A stretch of DNA of 64,000 nucleotides from Winogradskyella sp046545555 (GTDB lineage: Bacteria > Bacteroidota > Bacteroidia > Flavobacteriales > Flavobacteriaceae), in the NCBI RefSeq assembly GCF_046545555.1, contig NZ_JBHZTH010000001.1:620001-684000 (forward strand), in the 5' to 3' direction. Numbering within the stretch: position 1 is the stretch's first letter; each line of letters begins with the position of its first letter. The notes beneath the pieces are model-generated. The model searched no databases and was not told the DNA's origin. It saw nothing but the letters and a program-made list of their open reading frames with translations. Positions 23,907-32,856 of this stretch are shown piece after piece. A program made the translations under genes and the position numbers.

Positions 23907-26270
23907 TTATCCTTTTACTATAGCTTCATCTAAATTAAAAATAAGACTAGTTAAAGTCCGATAAGCATATAATTTTTCTTTTGGAATACGTTTAGCATTT
24001 TCTTCTAATGCTTTACTTAATTGAACATTTTTTGTTTGGTCATATTCATTTTCTGAAAGTTTTAAAAAATCCAAAAGGCTTTTTAATTCTTCTTCTTTTG
24101 GTTGTCGAGATGTAATTTTTTTAAAGATCTGTGAGATGCGCTCACTGTCGGAAACTTTATTATCTTTTAGAACTTGGTATGCTAACGTATTTGATGCTTC
24201 AATTAGTTGTGGGTCATTTAGCATTACTAAAGCTTGAAGCGGTGTGCTCGTTTTTTGTCTATTTACAATACAAAAATCTCTATTTGCAGCATCAAAAGTA
24301 ATCATAGCTGGCGGAGGCACGGTTCTTTTCCAAAAAGTATATAGACTTCTTCGATATAGGTTTTCACCGAAATCCATTATGTATTCAGTGAGACCTTGAC
24401 CAGAAGTAGTTTCTGCCCAAAGTCCTTCGGGTTGATATGGTTTTACACTAGGTCCACCTATTTTTTCCACTAACAGACCACTTACAGCAAGTGCATTATC
24501 TCTAATCATTTCAGCCGATAATTTTTCTCTAGAACTTCTTGCAAGCCATTTATTATAAGGATCTAATTCTATAAGCTCAGGAGATGTTTTAGTTGTTTGC
24601 TGATAAGTATGGGACATTACAAAACGTTTAATCATTTTCTTGGTATCCCAACCTTCCGTACGATAAGTTATTGCTAACCAATCTAATAATTCTGGATGCG
24701 TTGGTAAAGCACCTTGATTACCAAAGTCTGAACTTGTTGACACAATACCTACACCAAAAATTTGTTGCCATAATCTATTTACAGCTACTCTCGCGGTTAA
24801 CGTATTATTGTCATCAAACAACCAATTTGCTAAACCCAATCTATTCTTTTCATAACCTTCAAAAGAAAGAACAGCCAATGGTGTATTTGCTTGTACTTCT
24901 TCACCATATACATCATAAGCTCCACGTTTTAAAACATAAGTTTTTCGACCTGGTTTGTTATCCTTCATTACCATTAAGGTAATTTCTTTTATTGAATCGG
25001 GTTTATTGATAAAGTGAAGTACATCATCAATTTCTTTTTGTGTGATTTTAATATTTGGTTTTGGCAATTCACCATAATCAATTCTCCCTTTTTCATCTAG
25101 TTTATTAAAGAAACTATAAAAGCTAAAGTATTCTTTTTGAGAAATAGGATCGTATTTATGATCGTGACATTGGGCACATTCCATAGTTAAACCTAAAAGT
25201 GACTTAGAGACTGTATTGGTTCTGTCTAATACATATTCATTTCGATATTCTTCATCTATAACACCGCCTTCTTGAGTAATTTTATGATTTCTGTTAAAGC
25301 CAGTAGCTAATATTTGTTCTAATGTGGCATTTGGTAATAGATCACCTGCAATTTGCCATTTTATAAATTCATCGTAAGGTATGTTTCTATTAAAAGCGCT
25401 AATTACCCAATCGCGCCAAGGCCACATTACACGTTCTAAATCGTCTTGATAACCATGCGTATCTGAGTATCTAGCGATATCTAACCAGCTAGAAGTCATG
25501 TGTTCACCATACCTTGTAGAAGCAATAAGTCTATCGACAACTTTTTCATAAGCATTTTCGGAAGCGTCAGATAAAAAATTATCAATATCCTCTAAAGTAG
25601 GTGGTAGACCTGTTAAATCGAAACTAACACGTCTTATGAGTTTTTCTTTCTTAGCTTTTTTAGAAGGTATTAAGCCCTTTTCTTCTAGTTTTTTTAAAAT
25701 GAAATTATCTACTTCATTTTTTACTAAATGAGCTGTTTTGACTTTTGGTATATCATTTTTTTTTGGTGTAACAAAAGCCCAATGATCTTTCCAGATAGCA
25801 CCTTGTTGTATCCATTTTCTTAGAATTTCTTTTTCATAGTCGGTTAAAGATAAATTAGAATCTGGTGGCGGCATTAATTTAATTTCATCTTTAGAATAAA
25901 TTCTATTAACAAGATGACTATTTATTGTATCACCAGCTACAATAGCATACCGATCTAATGATCTACCCAAAGCAGCATACGCGCCTTTTTTTGTATCTAA
26001 ACGAAGACCTGCTTCTCTTGTGCCTTCATCTGGGCCATGACATAGATAACAACGGTCAGATAGAATTGGCTTTACATGAAAAATATAGTCTACTGTTTCT
26101 GGTAACTCTTGGTTTGCGACTAATGAAATTTCAGAATCTTTTGAGGCGACGACATTAGTATTTGCTGAATCTTTAACAAGATATTTATACCCTAATACCA
26201 ATACAAAAGGAATCGTAAAATAGAGTAACAGGCTAAAAGGTTTAGACTGCTCTTTTTTTGAGTCTTTCAA
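23907..26270 (-). CDS. PSCyt1-DUF1549-DUF1553 protein (planctomycete-type c-type cytochrome)
   Basis: 787 residues. One N-terminal membrane anchor (~13-31) is followed by a PSCyt1 heme domain with CYLCH (74-78) and 'MPPPDSNLSLTDYEKEILRKW'. The DUF1549 domain ('EKLIRRVSFDLTGLPPT', 'WLDIARYSDTHGYQDD') includes a second heme motif CAQCH (365-369). DUF1553 follows ('RLGLANWLFDDNNTLTARVA', 'PTHPELLDWLA', 'TPLQALVMLNDPQLIEAS'). It is shorter than many relatives because no LamG-type insert separates the halves. It is the first gene of the five-gene operon. Known only as a conserved family of unknown function; a redox role in the envelope is inferred from the two hemes. Confidence 0.93.
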   Translation of the reverse strand: MKDSKKEQSKPFSLLLYFTIPFVLVLGYKYLVKDSANTNVVASKDSEISLVANQELPETVDYIFHVKPILSDRCYLCHGPDEGTREAGLRLDTKKGAYAALGRSLDRYAIVAGDTINSHLVNRIYSKDEIKLMPPPDSNLSLTDYEKEILRKWIQQGAIWKDHWAFVTPKKNDIPKVKTAHLVKNEVDNFILKKLEEKGLIPSKKAKKEKLIRRVSFDLTGLPPTLEDIDNFLSDASENAYEKVVDRLIASTRYGEHMTSSWLDIARYSDTHGYQDDLERVMWPWRDWVISAFNRNIPYDEFIKWQIAGDLLPNATLEQILATGFNRNHKITQEGGVIDEEYRNEYVLDRTNTVSKSLLGLTMECAQCHDHKYDPISQKEYFSFYSFFNKLDEKGRIDYGELPKPNIKITQKEIDDVLHFINKPDSIKEITLMVMKDNKPGRKTYVLKRGAYDVYGEEVQANTPLAVLSFEGYEKNRLGLANWLFDDNNTLTARVAVNRLWQQIFGVGIVSTSSDFGNQGALPTHPELLDWLAITYRTEGWDTKKMIKRFVMSHTYQQTTKTSPELIELDPYNKWLARSSREKLSAEMIRDNALAVSGLLVEKIGGPSVKPYQPEGLWAETTSGQGLTEYIMDFGENLYRRSLYTFWKRTVPPPAMITFDAANRDFCIVNRQKTSTPLQALVMLNDPQLIEASNTLAYQVLKDNKVSDSERISQIFKKITSRQPKEEELKSLLDFLKLSENEYDQTKNVQLSKALEENAKRIPKEKLYAYRTLTSLIFNLDEAIVKG

Positions 26271-26296
26271 AGCAAATTTTTATTAATCTGAGTTGG

Positions 26297-26317
26297 TATC
26301 TAAATCTATTTTAGATA
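26297..26317. promoter_or_regulatory. Inverted repeat in the leader of the DUF1549/DUF1553-DUF1501 operon
   Basis: TATCTAAA (26297-26304) and TTTAGATA (26310-26317) form perfect 8-bp arms around a 5-bp spacer. The repeat lies 27-47 bp upstream of the first start codon of the operon. It is AT-rich and not followed by a T-run, so a protein-binding site is more likely than a terminator. Confidence 0.35.
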
Positions 26318-26392
26318 GCACTGCATAGCGTCTACAAGATAATAAATAAAATAAGATATCGAATTAAGAACATTGTTTTTAGATCAGCTTAA

Positions 26393-27346
26393 TTAATCGT
26401 TGTATTTTTTTCTTAGCGCTTTCAGCATTTCTGCAGTCATAGTATCTAAATTGAAACTATGTTGCCAATTCCAGTCTTTTCTTGCAGCAGTATCGTCAAT
26501 TGATGACGGCCAACTGTCTGCGATGGCTTGTCTAAAATCGGATTGATATGCAATGGTAAAATCTGGCATATGACTTTTTATGCTTTCGTAAATTTCCTTT
26601 GGCGTGAAAGAAATAGCAGAAAGGTTATAAGAAGATCTAATCTTTATACTTTCAGCTGGAGCCTCCATTATATCTATTGTTGCTTTAATAGCATCATCCA
26701 TAAACATCATAGGTAAGCTCGTGTTTTTTGATAAGAAACAAGTATATGCTCCTTTCTTAATAGCTTCATGATAAATTTCTACAGCATAATCTGTAGTACC
26801 TCCTCCAGGCATAGCCTTATGGCTTATTATACCAGGATAACGAATGCTTCTTACATCAACACCATATTTATTATGGTAATATTCGCACCAACGTTCACCA
26901 ACTTGCTTTGTAATGCCGTAAACTGTAGTAGGTTCGCAGATTGTATATTGTGGTGTGTTCTCTCTAGGAGTAGTAGGACCAAAAACAGCAATACTACTTG
27001 GCCAATACACTTTTTTAATAGTACCTCCTTTAGCTAAATTTAAAACATGAAAAAGGGAATTCATATTTAGATCCCATGCTTCCATAGGATATTTTTCTCC
27101 AGTTGCACTTAATAAAGCAGCCATTAAATAGACAGTGTCAATATTATGACTTACGCAACAATCCTTTATGGCATTAAAATTTTTAGCGTCTAAAATCACA
27201 AACGGACCAGAATTCACCAGTTCTAATTTTCTAGTATTAATATCACTAGCAACCACATTATCTACACCATGAATTTCTCTTAGTTTAGTAGTTAATTCGG
27301 TTCCTATTTGCCCACAGGCACCAATGATTAAAATTTTTGAAGACAT
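26393..27346 (-). CDS. L-threonine 3-dehydrogenase, short-chain (epimerase-like) type
   Basis: 317 residues. NAD-binding Rossmann motif GACGQIG (9-15) and the SDR catalytic set with SS (117-118, in 'YWPSSIAVFGPTTPREN') and Y143-x3-K147 ('TVYGITKQVGE'). The sequence matches the UDP-galactose-epimerase-like threonine dehydrogenases described from Flavobacterium and archaea, which oxidise L-threonine to 2-amino-3-ketobutyrate with NAD+. It is cytoplasmic. It is in the same direction as the DUF1549 operon but separated by 122 bp with an inverted repeat, so probably transcribed separately. Confidence 0.9.
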   Translation of the reverse strand: MSSKILIIGACGQIGTELTTKLREIHGVDNVVASDINTRKLELVNSGPFVILDAKNFNAIKDCCVSHNIDTVYLMAALLSATGEKYPMEAWDLNMNSLFHVLNLAKGGTIKKVYWPSSIAVFGPTTPRENTPQYTICEPTTVYGITKQVGERWCEYYHNKYGVDVRSIRYPGIISHKAMPGGGTTDYAVEIYHEAIKKGAYTCFLSKNTSLPMMFMDDAIKATIDIMEAPAESIKIRSSYNLSAISFTPKEIYESIKSHMPDFTIAYQSDFRQAIADSWPSSIDDTAARKDWNWQHSFNLDTMTAEMLKALRKKYND

Positions 27347-27515
27347 TCTATTAAATTAAATTATCCTCAAAAATAGTAAGAATTTAGGTGTCCAAAACTT
27401 AAATTTTTTAAAAAATAATGAATTTTACTAATAAATTGATAATTTAATGATTTAAGATTATACTAGAAGTTGAAAATTTTAGTTTAATTATATTTACAAT
27501 CTAATTGCATGAGTT

Positions 27516-28043
27516 ATGAGAAGGAGTTTAATCCTAATAAATATTATTTTATTAGTGCTGATGAATTGCGGAAACGATTCCGTGTCGTCTGAAGTTGCTA
27601 ATGCAGAAGTTTCTAATCAAAAAACAGTAATCACTGCAAAGGCTATTGAAAATTTTAGTTATAAAGATTATGTGTTGAGTCCGGATGGTGAAAAAGCGGT
27701 TGAGAAATGGGAGAAATACCAAGAATTGGGGATTCAAATAAATTACTTGAGAAAAGCAGACCTTTCTTTTTTTAATGGTGATAAGGCGTTGTTAAAGAAG
27801 TTTATTGCAGAATTTATTGCTGATTTACCTCCTGATTTTGATACTAAACCGATAGTTTCTAGAACAATAGTAATTAAGACTACGCTTTTAAAATTAAATG
27901 AAAATTTAACTTTAGACAACATAGATGGAGCACTAAAATTAGAGAGTGTTAAAGAGGTTATGATTGCTTTTTCTAATCTAAATTATCAAATTAATAAAAA
28001 GATAATAGGTGATAAATATGAGCAAATCAAATCAGATTTTTAG
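27516..28043 (+). CDS. Lipoprotein of unknown function
   Basis: 175 residues with an N-terminal lipoprotein signal ('ILINIILLVLMNCGNDSV', lipobox LMNC). The mature part is Lys/Glu-rich and mostly helical ('DYVLSPDGEKAVEKWEKYQE', 'LLKKFIAEFIADLPPDFD'). I do not recognise a family. It is 98 bp upstream of the M13 peptidase gene on the same strand and could share its transcript, but the gap is large. A TATATTTA -7-like element precedes it at 27489-27496. Confidence 0.65.
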   Translation: MRRSLILINIILLVLMNCGNDSVSSEVANAEVSNQKTVITAKAIENFSYKDYVLSPDGEKAVEKWEKYQELGIQINYLRKADLSFFNGDKALLKKFIAEFIADLPPDFDTKPIVSRTIVIKTTLLKLNENLTLDNIDGALKLESVKEVMIAFSNLNYQINKKIIGDKYEQIKSDF

Positions 28044-28141
28044 TGATTTTATCTCATAAAATTGTATTTGTTTGTAACAATTACCTAATTAACAGGTCTT
28101 ATACATAACAATATTTAATTTTAATTAACTAAAATCAAATT

Positions 28142-30208
28142 ATGAAAACCAATCTTAATCGCGTTCTAGCGATATCAGGTTTGGCATTTTTTACTATTGT
28201 AGGTTGTAAGGAAGAAGCCAAAAAAGATTCTGCTATGGCAGAAGAAAAAATTCCAGGAATTATATTGGAAAACATGGACACAAATGTGAGCCCAAACGAG
28301 GATTTTTACAGTTTTGTAAATGGAAATTGGGTGAAAACTACCAAAATTCCTGACGATAAAACGCGATGGGGAGGATTTGGAGTACTACGTGAATCTACAA
28401 AAGATGATGTATTAGCAATATTAAAAACGTCTAAAGAGTTAGGTAAATATGGAGAAGGAACTGACCAAAAGAAAGCACTATTAATATTTGAATCTCAATT
28501 AGATACGTTAGCCCGTGATGAGGCAGGTATTGAACCTTTAAAACCAATACTTGCAAAAATTAACGGCATAAAAAGTATTAGTGACATGCAAACCGTTGAG
28601 GCTACGACTTTAGGAGTTGCCACACCTTTCGCTGGCCTTGGCGCTGGTCCAGATTTAAATGATAGTAGTATGAATACAGCATGGGTTGGTCCTGGTGGAA
28701 CAGGGTTACAGCGCGATTATTATTTAGATCAAGACGATAAATCTAAAGAGATCAGGGAAAAATACAGAGCACACGTGTCTAGAATGCTTCAATTTATTGA
28801 ATATAGTAAGGAAGATGCTGATGCTGCAGCTGTTAAAATTATAGAAATGGAAACACAGCTTGTAGAACCAAGACTAGATAAAGTTGCAGCTAGAGATGCT
28901 CGTAATTATAATAACCCAAGGTCTATTGCAGAGCTTCAAGATATGTGCCCAGCAATAAATTGGAATAAAATGATTGCTGATTTAGGTATTGAAAAGAAAT
29001 TAGATACCGTTTTGGTTGCGCAGCCAAAATATATGATTGCACTAAACGATTTTTTAATGAATACATCAATTGATGATATTAAGACATTAATAAATTGGAC
29101 AACAATAGATAACGCTGCAGGATTTTTAACAACGGAAATTGAAAAAGCAAATTGGGAGTTTTATGCTCAAACATTAAGTGGTGCTAAGAAACAACGTGAC
29201 GCTGAAGAGCGGGCTTTAGGTACTGTTACGGGTTCTGTAGGTGAGGCTATTGGACAATTATATGTAGAGTCGAAATTCCCACCAGAGGCAAAGGAAAAAG
29301 CTGAAAAAATGATTGCTAACGTGATTACAGCTTTTCAAAACAGAATTCAAAAGTTAGATTGGATGACTGAAGATACTAAGACAAAAGCCATTGAGAAGTT
29401 AGATAAGTTTACGGTTAAGATTGCCTATCCAGATGAGTGGAAAGACTATTCAGATTTAATGGTGAAAGAGGGTAATACATATGCCGAAAATATGATGGCA
29501 ATAGGTCATTGGTCATTAAAAGAAAACCTAGCAGATATTAATGAGCCAATTGATAAAAAAGAATGGGGTATGCCACCACAAATGGTAAATGCCTATTATA
29601 GTCCAATTAATAATGAGATTGTTTTTCCGGCTGCTATTTTACAACCACCTTTCTATAACTACACAGCTGATGATGCTGTTAATTATGGTGGTATAGGTGC
29701 GGTAATCGGTCATGAAATATCACATGCTTTTGATGATTCAGGATCGCGTTTTGATGGTGATGGAAATCTAAAAAACTGGTGGACAGATAAAGATCTTGAA
29801 GAGTTTACAAAACGTGGCACTGCTTTAGCTGAACAGTATAGCGCAATTGAAGTTTTAGATAGTGTATATGTTAATGGGCCCTATACTCTAGGTGAAAATA
29901 TTGGTGATCTAGGAGGCGTACTTGGTGCATATGATGGATTACAATTACTGTTTGAAGAGGAGGGTAGACCTGAAGATATTGATGGGTATTCTGCGGAGCA
30001 ACGTTTCTTTATGTCTTGGGCTACAGTTTGGAGAACATTAACCAGAGACGATGCTATGCGAAGGTTAATTAAAACAGACACACATTCTCCTGGTAAAGTA
30101 AGAGCAACACAACCATTAAAAAATATAGATTATTTTTATGAAGCTTTCGATATTAAAGAAGGTGATGCCATGTATTTAGCGCCTGAGAAGCGTGTAAGAA
30201 TTTGGTAA
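28142..30208 (+). CDS. M13-family zinc metallopeptidase (neprilysin/PepO type), lipoprotein
   Basis: 688 residues with a lipoprotein signal (lipobox IVGC, 'FTIVGCKEEAKK'), so periplasmic or outer-membrane attached. The M13 N-terminal domain starts with 'NMDTNVSPNEDFYSFVNGNW', a hallmark of the family. The catalytic centre is HEISHAFDDSG (H524, H528) with third zinc ligand E585 in 'ENIGDLGG'. The C-terminus 'YLAPEKRVRIW' is the usual M13 ending. It degrades oligopeptides. Transcription ends in the hairpin at 30225-30257. Confidence 0.96.
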   Translation: MKTNLNRVLAISGLAFFTIVGCKEEAKKDSAMAEEKIPGIILENMDTNVSPNEDFYSFVNGNWVKTTKIPDDKTRWGGFGVLRESTKDDVLAILKTSKELGKYGEGTDQKKALLIFESQLDTLARDEAGIEPLKPILAKINGIKSISDMQTVEATTLGVATPFAGLGAGPDLNDSSMNTAWVGPGGTGLQRDYYLDQDDKSKEIREKYRAHVSRMLQFIEYSKEDADAAAVKIIEMETQLVEPRLDKVAARDARNYNNPRSIAELQDMCPAINWNKMIADLGIEKKLDTVLVAQPKYMIALNDFLMNTSIDDIKTLINWTTIDNAAGFLTTEIEKANWEFYAQTLSGAKKQRDAEERALGTVTGSVGEAIGQLYVESKFPPEAKEKAEKMIANVITAFQNRIQKLDWMTEDTKTKAIEKLDKFTVKIAYPDEWKDYSDLMVKEGNTYAENMMAIGHWSLKENLADINEPIDKKEWGMPPQMVNAYYSPINNEIVFPAAILQPPFYNYTADDAVNYGGIGAVIGHEISHAFDDSGSRFDGDGNLKNWWTDKDLEEFTKRGTALAEQYSAIEVLDSVYVNGPYTLGENIGDLGGVLGAYDGLQLLFEEEGRPEDIDGYSAEQRFFMSWATVWRTLTRDDAMRRLIKTDTHSPGKVRATQPLKNIDYFYEAFDIKEGDAMYLAPEKRVRIW

Positions 30209-30224
30209 TTTAAACTAGAGAATA

Positions 30225-30257
30225 AAAAAATGCAACTCTCTTTGAGTTGCATTTTTT
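30225..30257. terminator. Bidirectional terminator between the M13 peptidase and TPR genes
   Basis: AAAAAATGCAACTC (30225-30238) pairs perfectly with GAGTTGCATTTTTT (30244-30257) across a 5-nt loop, giving A/T tracts on both sides. It serves the two convergent genes. Confidence 0.85.
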
Positions 30258-30276
30258 ATTTAAAGTAATTAATTTA

Positions 30277-30987
30277 TTAATTCTTTTGTGCTGCGGCAGC
30301 AGCTTGTTGTGCTTTCTGATTCTCTAGAGCTTGTCTGCTAACTTTAGCTAAATTAAAATTAGGATCAATAGCAAGCGCATCATTCATTAATTTTATAGCT
30401 GAATCTACATTTGCAGTCTTATTTTCTGAGAATGTTAATAGACCTTTTAAACAAAATAATGCGGCCTTCATAGATGTCTCATAAGGCTGTTGTTTTTCAT
30501 AAAAAGCACGTTTCATATCGTCTTTTACGTTAGCAAGGGCATAATCAATATTTACTTTAGCACCAACTAAATCTTGTACTTGTATTTTAATATCCGCCAT
30601 TTCATATGCTAAAAAGACATTAGGATTTCGCTTAAATAAAATTTCGTAATGCTCTATTGCCATTTTTGGCTGATTTAAATTCTTAAGAGCCAAAGCTTTT
30701 ACTTCAACATTCATATCAGAGTCTGTTGTATTTTTTTCAACACCAATAGTATTTAAAGCTTGGACATATTTTCCTTCAGAAAGGTATAAGTAGGCTAAAG
30801 TATCTTTTCTAGCAACTGATGGTTCTAAAATATTAAGATGTGTCATGGCATTAATAATACCTTGAACATCACCTTGTTTTTTCATTTGCTGATAATAAGT
30901 TTCATAGTGCTTTTTTAATTCCGTATTACTCTGGGCAAAAACGCTTACTGAGAATAACATAACGATTGCAATTGTAATCTGCTTCAT
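30277..30987 (-). CDS. Secreted TPR-repeat protein
   Basis: 236 residues with a signal peptide ('IAIVMLFSVSVFAQ'). The rest is tetratricopeptide-like helices ('LAYLYLSEGKYVQALNTIG', 'MAIEHYEILFKRNPNVFLAY', 'LMNDALAIDPNFNLAKV') with an Ala/Gln-rich C-terminal end. It probably acts as a periplasmic scaffold for protein interactions. No enzymatic features. Single gene between two convergent or separate units. Confidence 0.82.
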   Translation of the reverse strand: MKQITIAIVMLFSVSVFAQSNTELKKHYETYYQQMKKQGDVQGIINAMTHLNILEPSVARKDTLAYLYLSEGKYVQALNTIGVEKNTTDSDMNVEVKALALKNLNQPKMAIEHYEILFKRNPNVFLAYEMADIKIQVQDLVGAKVNIDYALANVKDDMKRAFYEKQQPYETSMKAALFCLKGLLTFSENKTANVDSAIKLMNDALAIDPNFNLAKVSRQALENQKAQQAAAAAQKN

Positions 30988-31058
30988 AATTTAATCTAAA
31001 TTTAATGCGCCAAATCTATAAAAATTAATAACAATAGGTCTTAAAAATCTATTAATTT

Positions 31059-31916
31059 CTATGGCGCTTGTTGAAATGTATAATTCAAAAGCTGTACCAA
31101 CTTTGAACTATCAATTATTTTTCCATAACTTTTTTTGTCTAAAGTAAACTCTGGCAGCGTTAATTTATGGGCTTTACAATAGGCAGAATAATACGCTTGT
31201 TTTTTAGGATGATGCGGATGTGAAGCATTTAGTGTCTCATTCCAAAGATTAGTTTTTAAGATAATAGAGATGATTTTTATACAATCTGTGCGATGAATTA
31301 AATTGATAGGAGCATCGGGATTGGAAATATTATTTCTTCCTGACAAGAATTGAGCAGGATGTCTTGAATCATTAAATAAACCTCCAAAACGAAGAATTGT
31401 CGTGTTAAAGTTAAGATTATTTTGAAGTATATGTTCAATTTCTATGAGTTGTTTAGAGCTGTTAGAATCACTATTAGGTTCAGACAAATGCGTGATTTGA
31501 GGAAAATTAGATTCATCTTTAAAAATAGAAGTAGAACTGATATAAAGTACGTTTTTAATATTTTCCTTTTCTATAGCCAATATTAAATGGCGCATTTCAG
31601 AAATATGATTTTTATTGGGATTCTTTCTTAAACCCGGAGGAACATTTATAATAATTGTTTCACTTCCATCAAGAAATTGGGAAAGATTTCCTTTAATGCC
31701 GTTCTCATGCAAATTAATCACATAGCCATTGATAGCCGCATTTTTTAGCGTTTCAATTTTAGCGTTCGAAGTAGTGGACCCTTTTATAGTATAACCTTTA
31801 GCAATTAAATGTTTTGCTAAAGGAAGACCAAGCCAGCCACAACCTATAATACTAATTTGTTGAATCAATGATTTAATATCTTTTGGGAATAAAAATAAGG
31901 AACTCAGATTTGACAT
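31059..31916 (-). CDS. NAD(P)-dependent sugar-epimerase-like oxidoreductase (extended SDR)
   Basis: 285 residues. The nucleotide-binding motif 'ISIIGCGWLGLPLAKHL' begins around residue 20, so the true start may be a TTG at 31868 rather than the ATG at 31916; family members usually begin a few residues before the glycine motif. Further SDR features are 'NVLYISSTSIFKDE' and 'TTILRFGGLFNDSRHPAQFL'. The classical YxxxK is not evident, so it may be an atypical member. It lies divergent from the CBS-domain gene. Confidence 0.82.
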   Translation of the reverse strand: MSNLSSLFLFPKDIKSLIQQISIIGCGWLGLPLAKHLIAKGYTIKGSTTSNAKIETLKNAAINGYVINLHENGIKGNLSQFLDGSETIIINVPPGLRKNPNKNHISEMRHLILAIEKENIKNVLYISSTSIFKDESNFPQITHLSEPNSDSNSSKQLIEIEHILQNNLNFNTTILRFGGLFNDSRHPAQFLSGRNNISNPDAPINLIHRTDCIKIISIILKTNLWNETLNASHPHHPKKQAYYSAYCKAHKLTLPEFTLDKKSYGKIIDSSKLVQLLNYTFQQAP

Positions 31917-31924
31917 TTGTTGAT

Positions 31925-31955
31925 TTTGCTAAACAATTAATTTTCAGTAACTTTA
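31925..31955 (+). promoter_or_regulatory. Promoter of the CBS-domain gene
   Basis: TTTG (31925-31928), 19 bp, then TAACTTTA (31948-31955): close to TTTG-N-TAnnTTTG with one mismatch at the last base. It ends 25 bp before the start codon. Confidence 0.4.
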
Positions 31956-31980
31956 AATTGAACTCAAAAATTATAACGTC

Positions 31981-32469
31981 ATGGGAATTAAAAGCTTTCA
32001 AGGTGCACGCAAGCAACAGAAAGATACATCACAGCCAACCTTACTTAAAGTAAAGGACTATATGACGACGAGTCTTATAACTTTTAAACCAGAACAATCG
32101 GTGCAGGAAGTTGTGGAGTCTTTAATAAAGTATAAGATTTCTGGTGGACCAGTAGTGAATGATAAACAACAATTAATTGGAATAATATCTGAAGGAGATT
32201 GCTTAAAACAATTAAGCGAAAGTCGTTATTACAATATGCCATTAGAGCACGACAAGGTAGAAAAACGTATGGCCGTTGATGTAGAAACTATCGATGGTAA
32301 TATGGATGTTTTTGATGCTGCCAATAAATTTTTACAATCTAAGAGAAGGCGCTTTCCAATTGTAGAAAATGGTAAATTGATTGGTCAAATTAGTCAAAAG
32401 GATATTTTAAAGGCAGCACTTCATTTAAAAGGAGAAAACTGGAATAGCACTACAAAAAGCAGTTCTTAA
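31981..32469 (+). CDS. Tandem CBS-domain protein
   Basis: 162 residues containing two CBS domains: residues ~24-85 ('VKDYMTTSLITFKPEQSVQE', 'KISGGPVVNDKQQLIGIISE') and ~93-150 ('MAVDVETIDGNMDVFDAANK', 'RRFPIVENGKLIGQISQKDI'). Stand-alone pairs usually bind adenosine nucleotides and regulate partner proteins. No other domain is present, so the partner is unknown. Its end overlaps the convergent zinc-ribbon gene by 4 bp. Confidence 0.92.
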   Translation: MGIKSFQGARKQQKDTSQPTLLKVKDYMTTSLITFKPEQSVQEVVESLIKYKISGGPVVNDKQQLIGIISEGDCLKQLSESRYYNMPLEHDKVEKRMAVDVETIDGNMDVFDAANKFLQSKRRRFPIVENGKLIGQISQKDILKAALHLKGENWNSTTKSSS

Positions 32470-32816
32470 TCATCGCGTTTTACCAAGGCGTAGTAATCAC
32501 CTTCTAATGGCAAATAGCCTTGGTCATAAACAAAATAATAGGTTGTACCTACTTTGGTTGTGTAAATACTAGTAAAGTAATTAAAATCAAACCCCTTTTC
32601 TATTAATTTGCTTCGAGAGCATTTTGTCTTTTTATTAGGATTTAAGAGTTCTAAGATTCTATAATTTTTTCTTAATCGATTGTTTGTATTTCTAATAAGG
32701 TTTTTAGAATCCTTGTTAATACGGTTATTATGAGTGTTTCTGCAACCATCACTGCAGAACTTTTTGTCTACCCTACCAATAATTCGATCTCCGCATTCTG
32801 GACACTGTCTTTGCAT
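32466..32816 (-). CDS. Small zinc-ribbon protein of unknown function
   Basis: 116 residues. The N-terminus has a four-Cys zinc ribbon 'CPECGDRIIGRVDKKFCSDGC' (given here as CPEC...FCSDGC), resembling treble-clef ribbons of DUF2116/FYVE-like type. The middle is basic (NNRINKDSKN, NNRLRKNYRIL) and the C-terminus beta-rich ('YYFVYDQGYLPLEGDYYALV'). It could bind nucleic acid, but that is a guess from the composition. Such proteins are common and uncharacterised in Flavobacteriaceae. Confidence 0.8.
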   Translation of the reverse strand: MQRQCPECGDRIIGRVDKKFCSDGCRNTHNNRINKDSKNLIRNTNNRLRKNYRILELLNPNKKTKCSRSKLIEKGFDFNYFTSIYTTKVGTTYYFVYDQGYLPLEGDYYALVKRDD

Positions 32817-32856
32817 ACCACTAAATTAAGTAATTACAATTTAAAAAAATAGTTCA

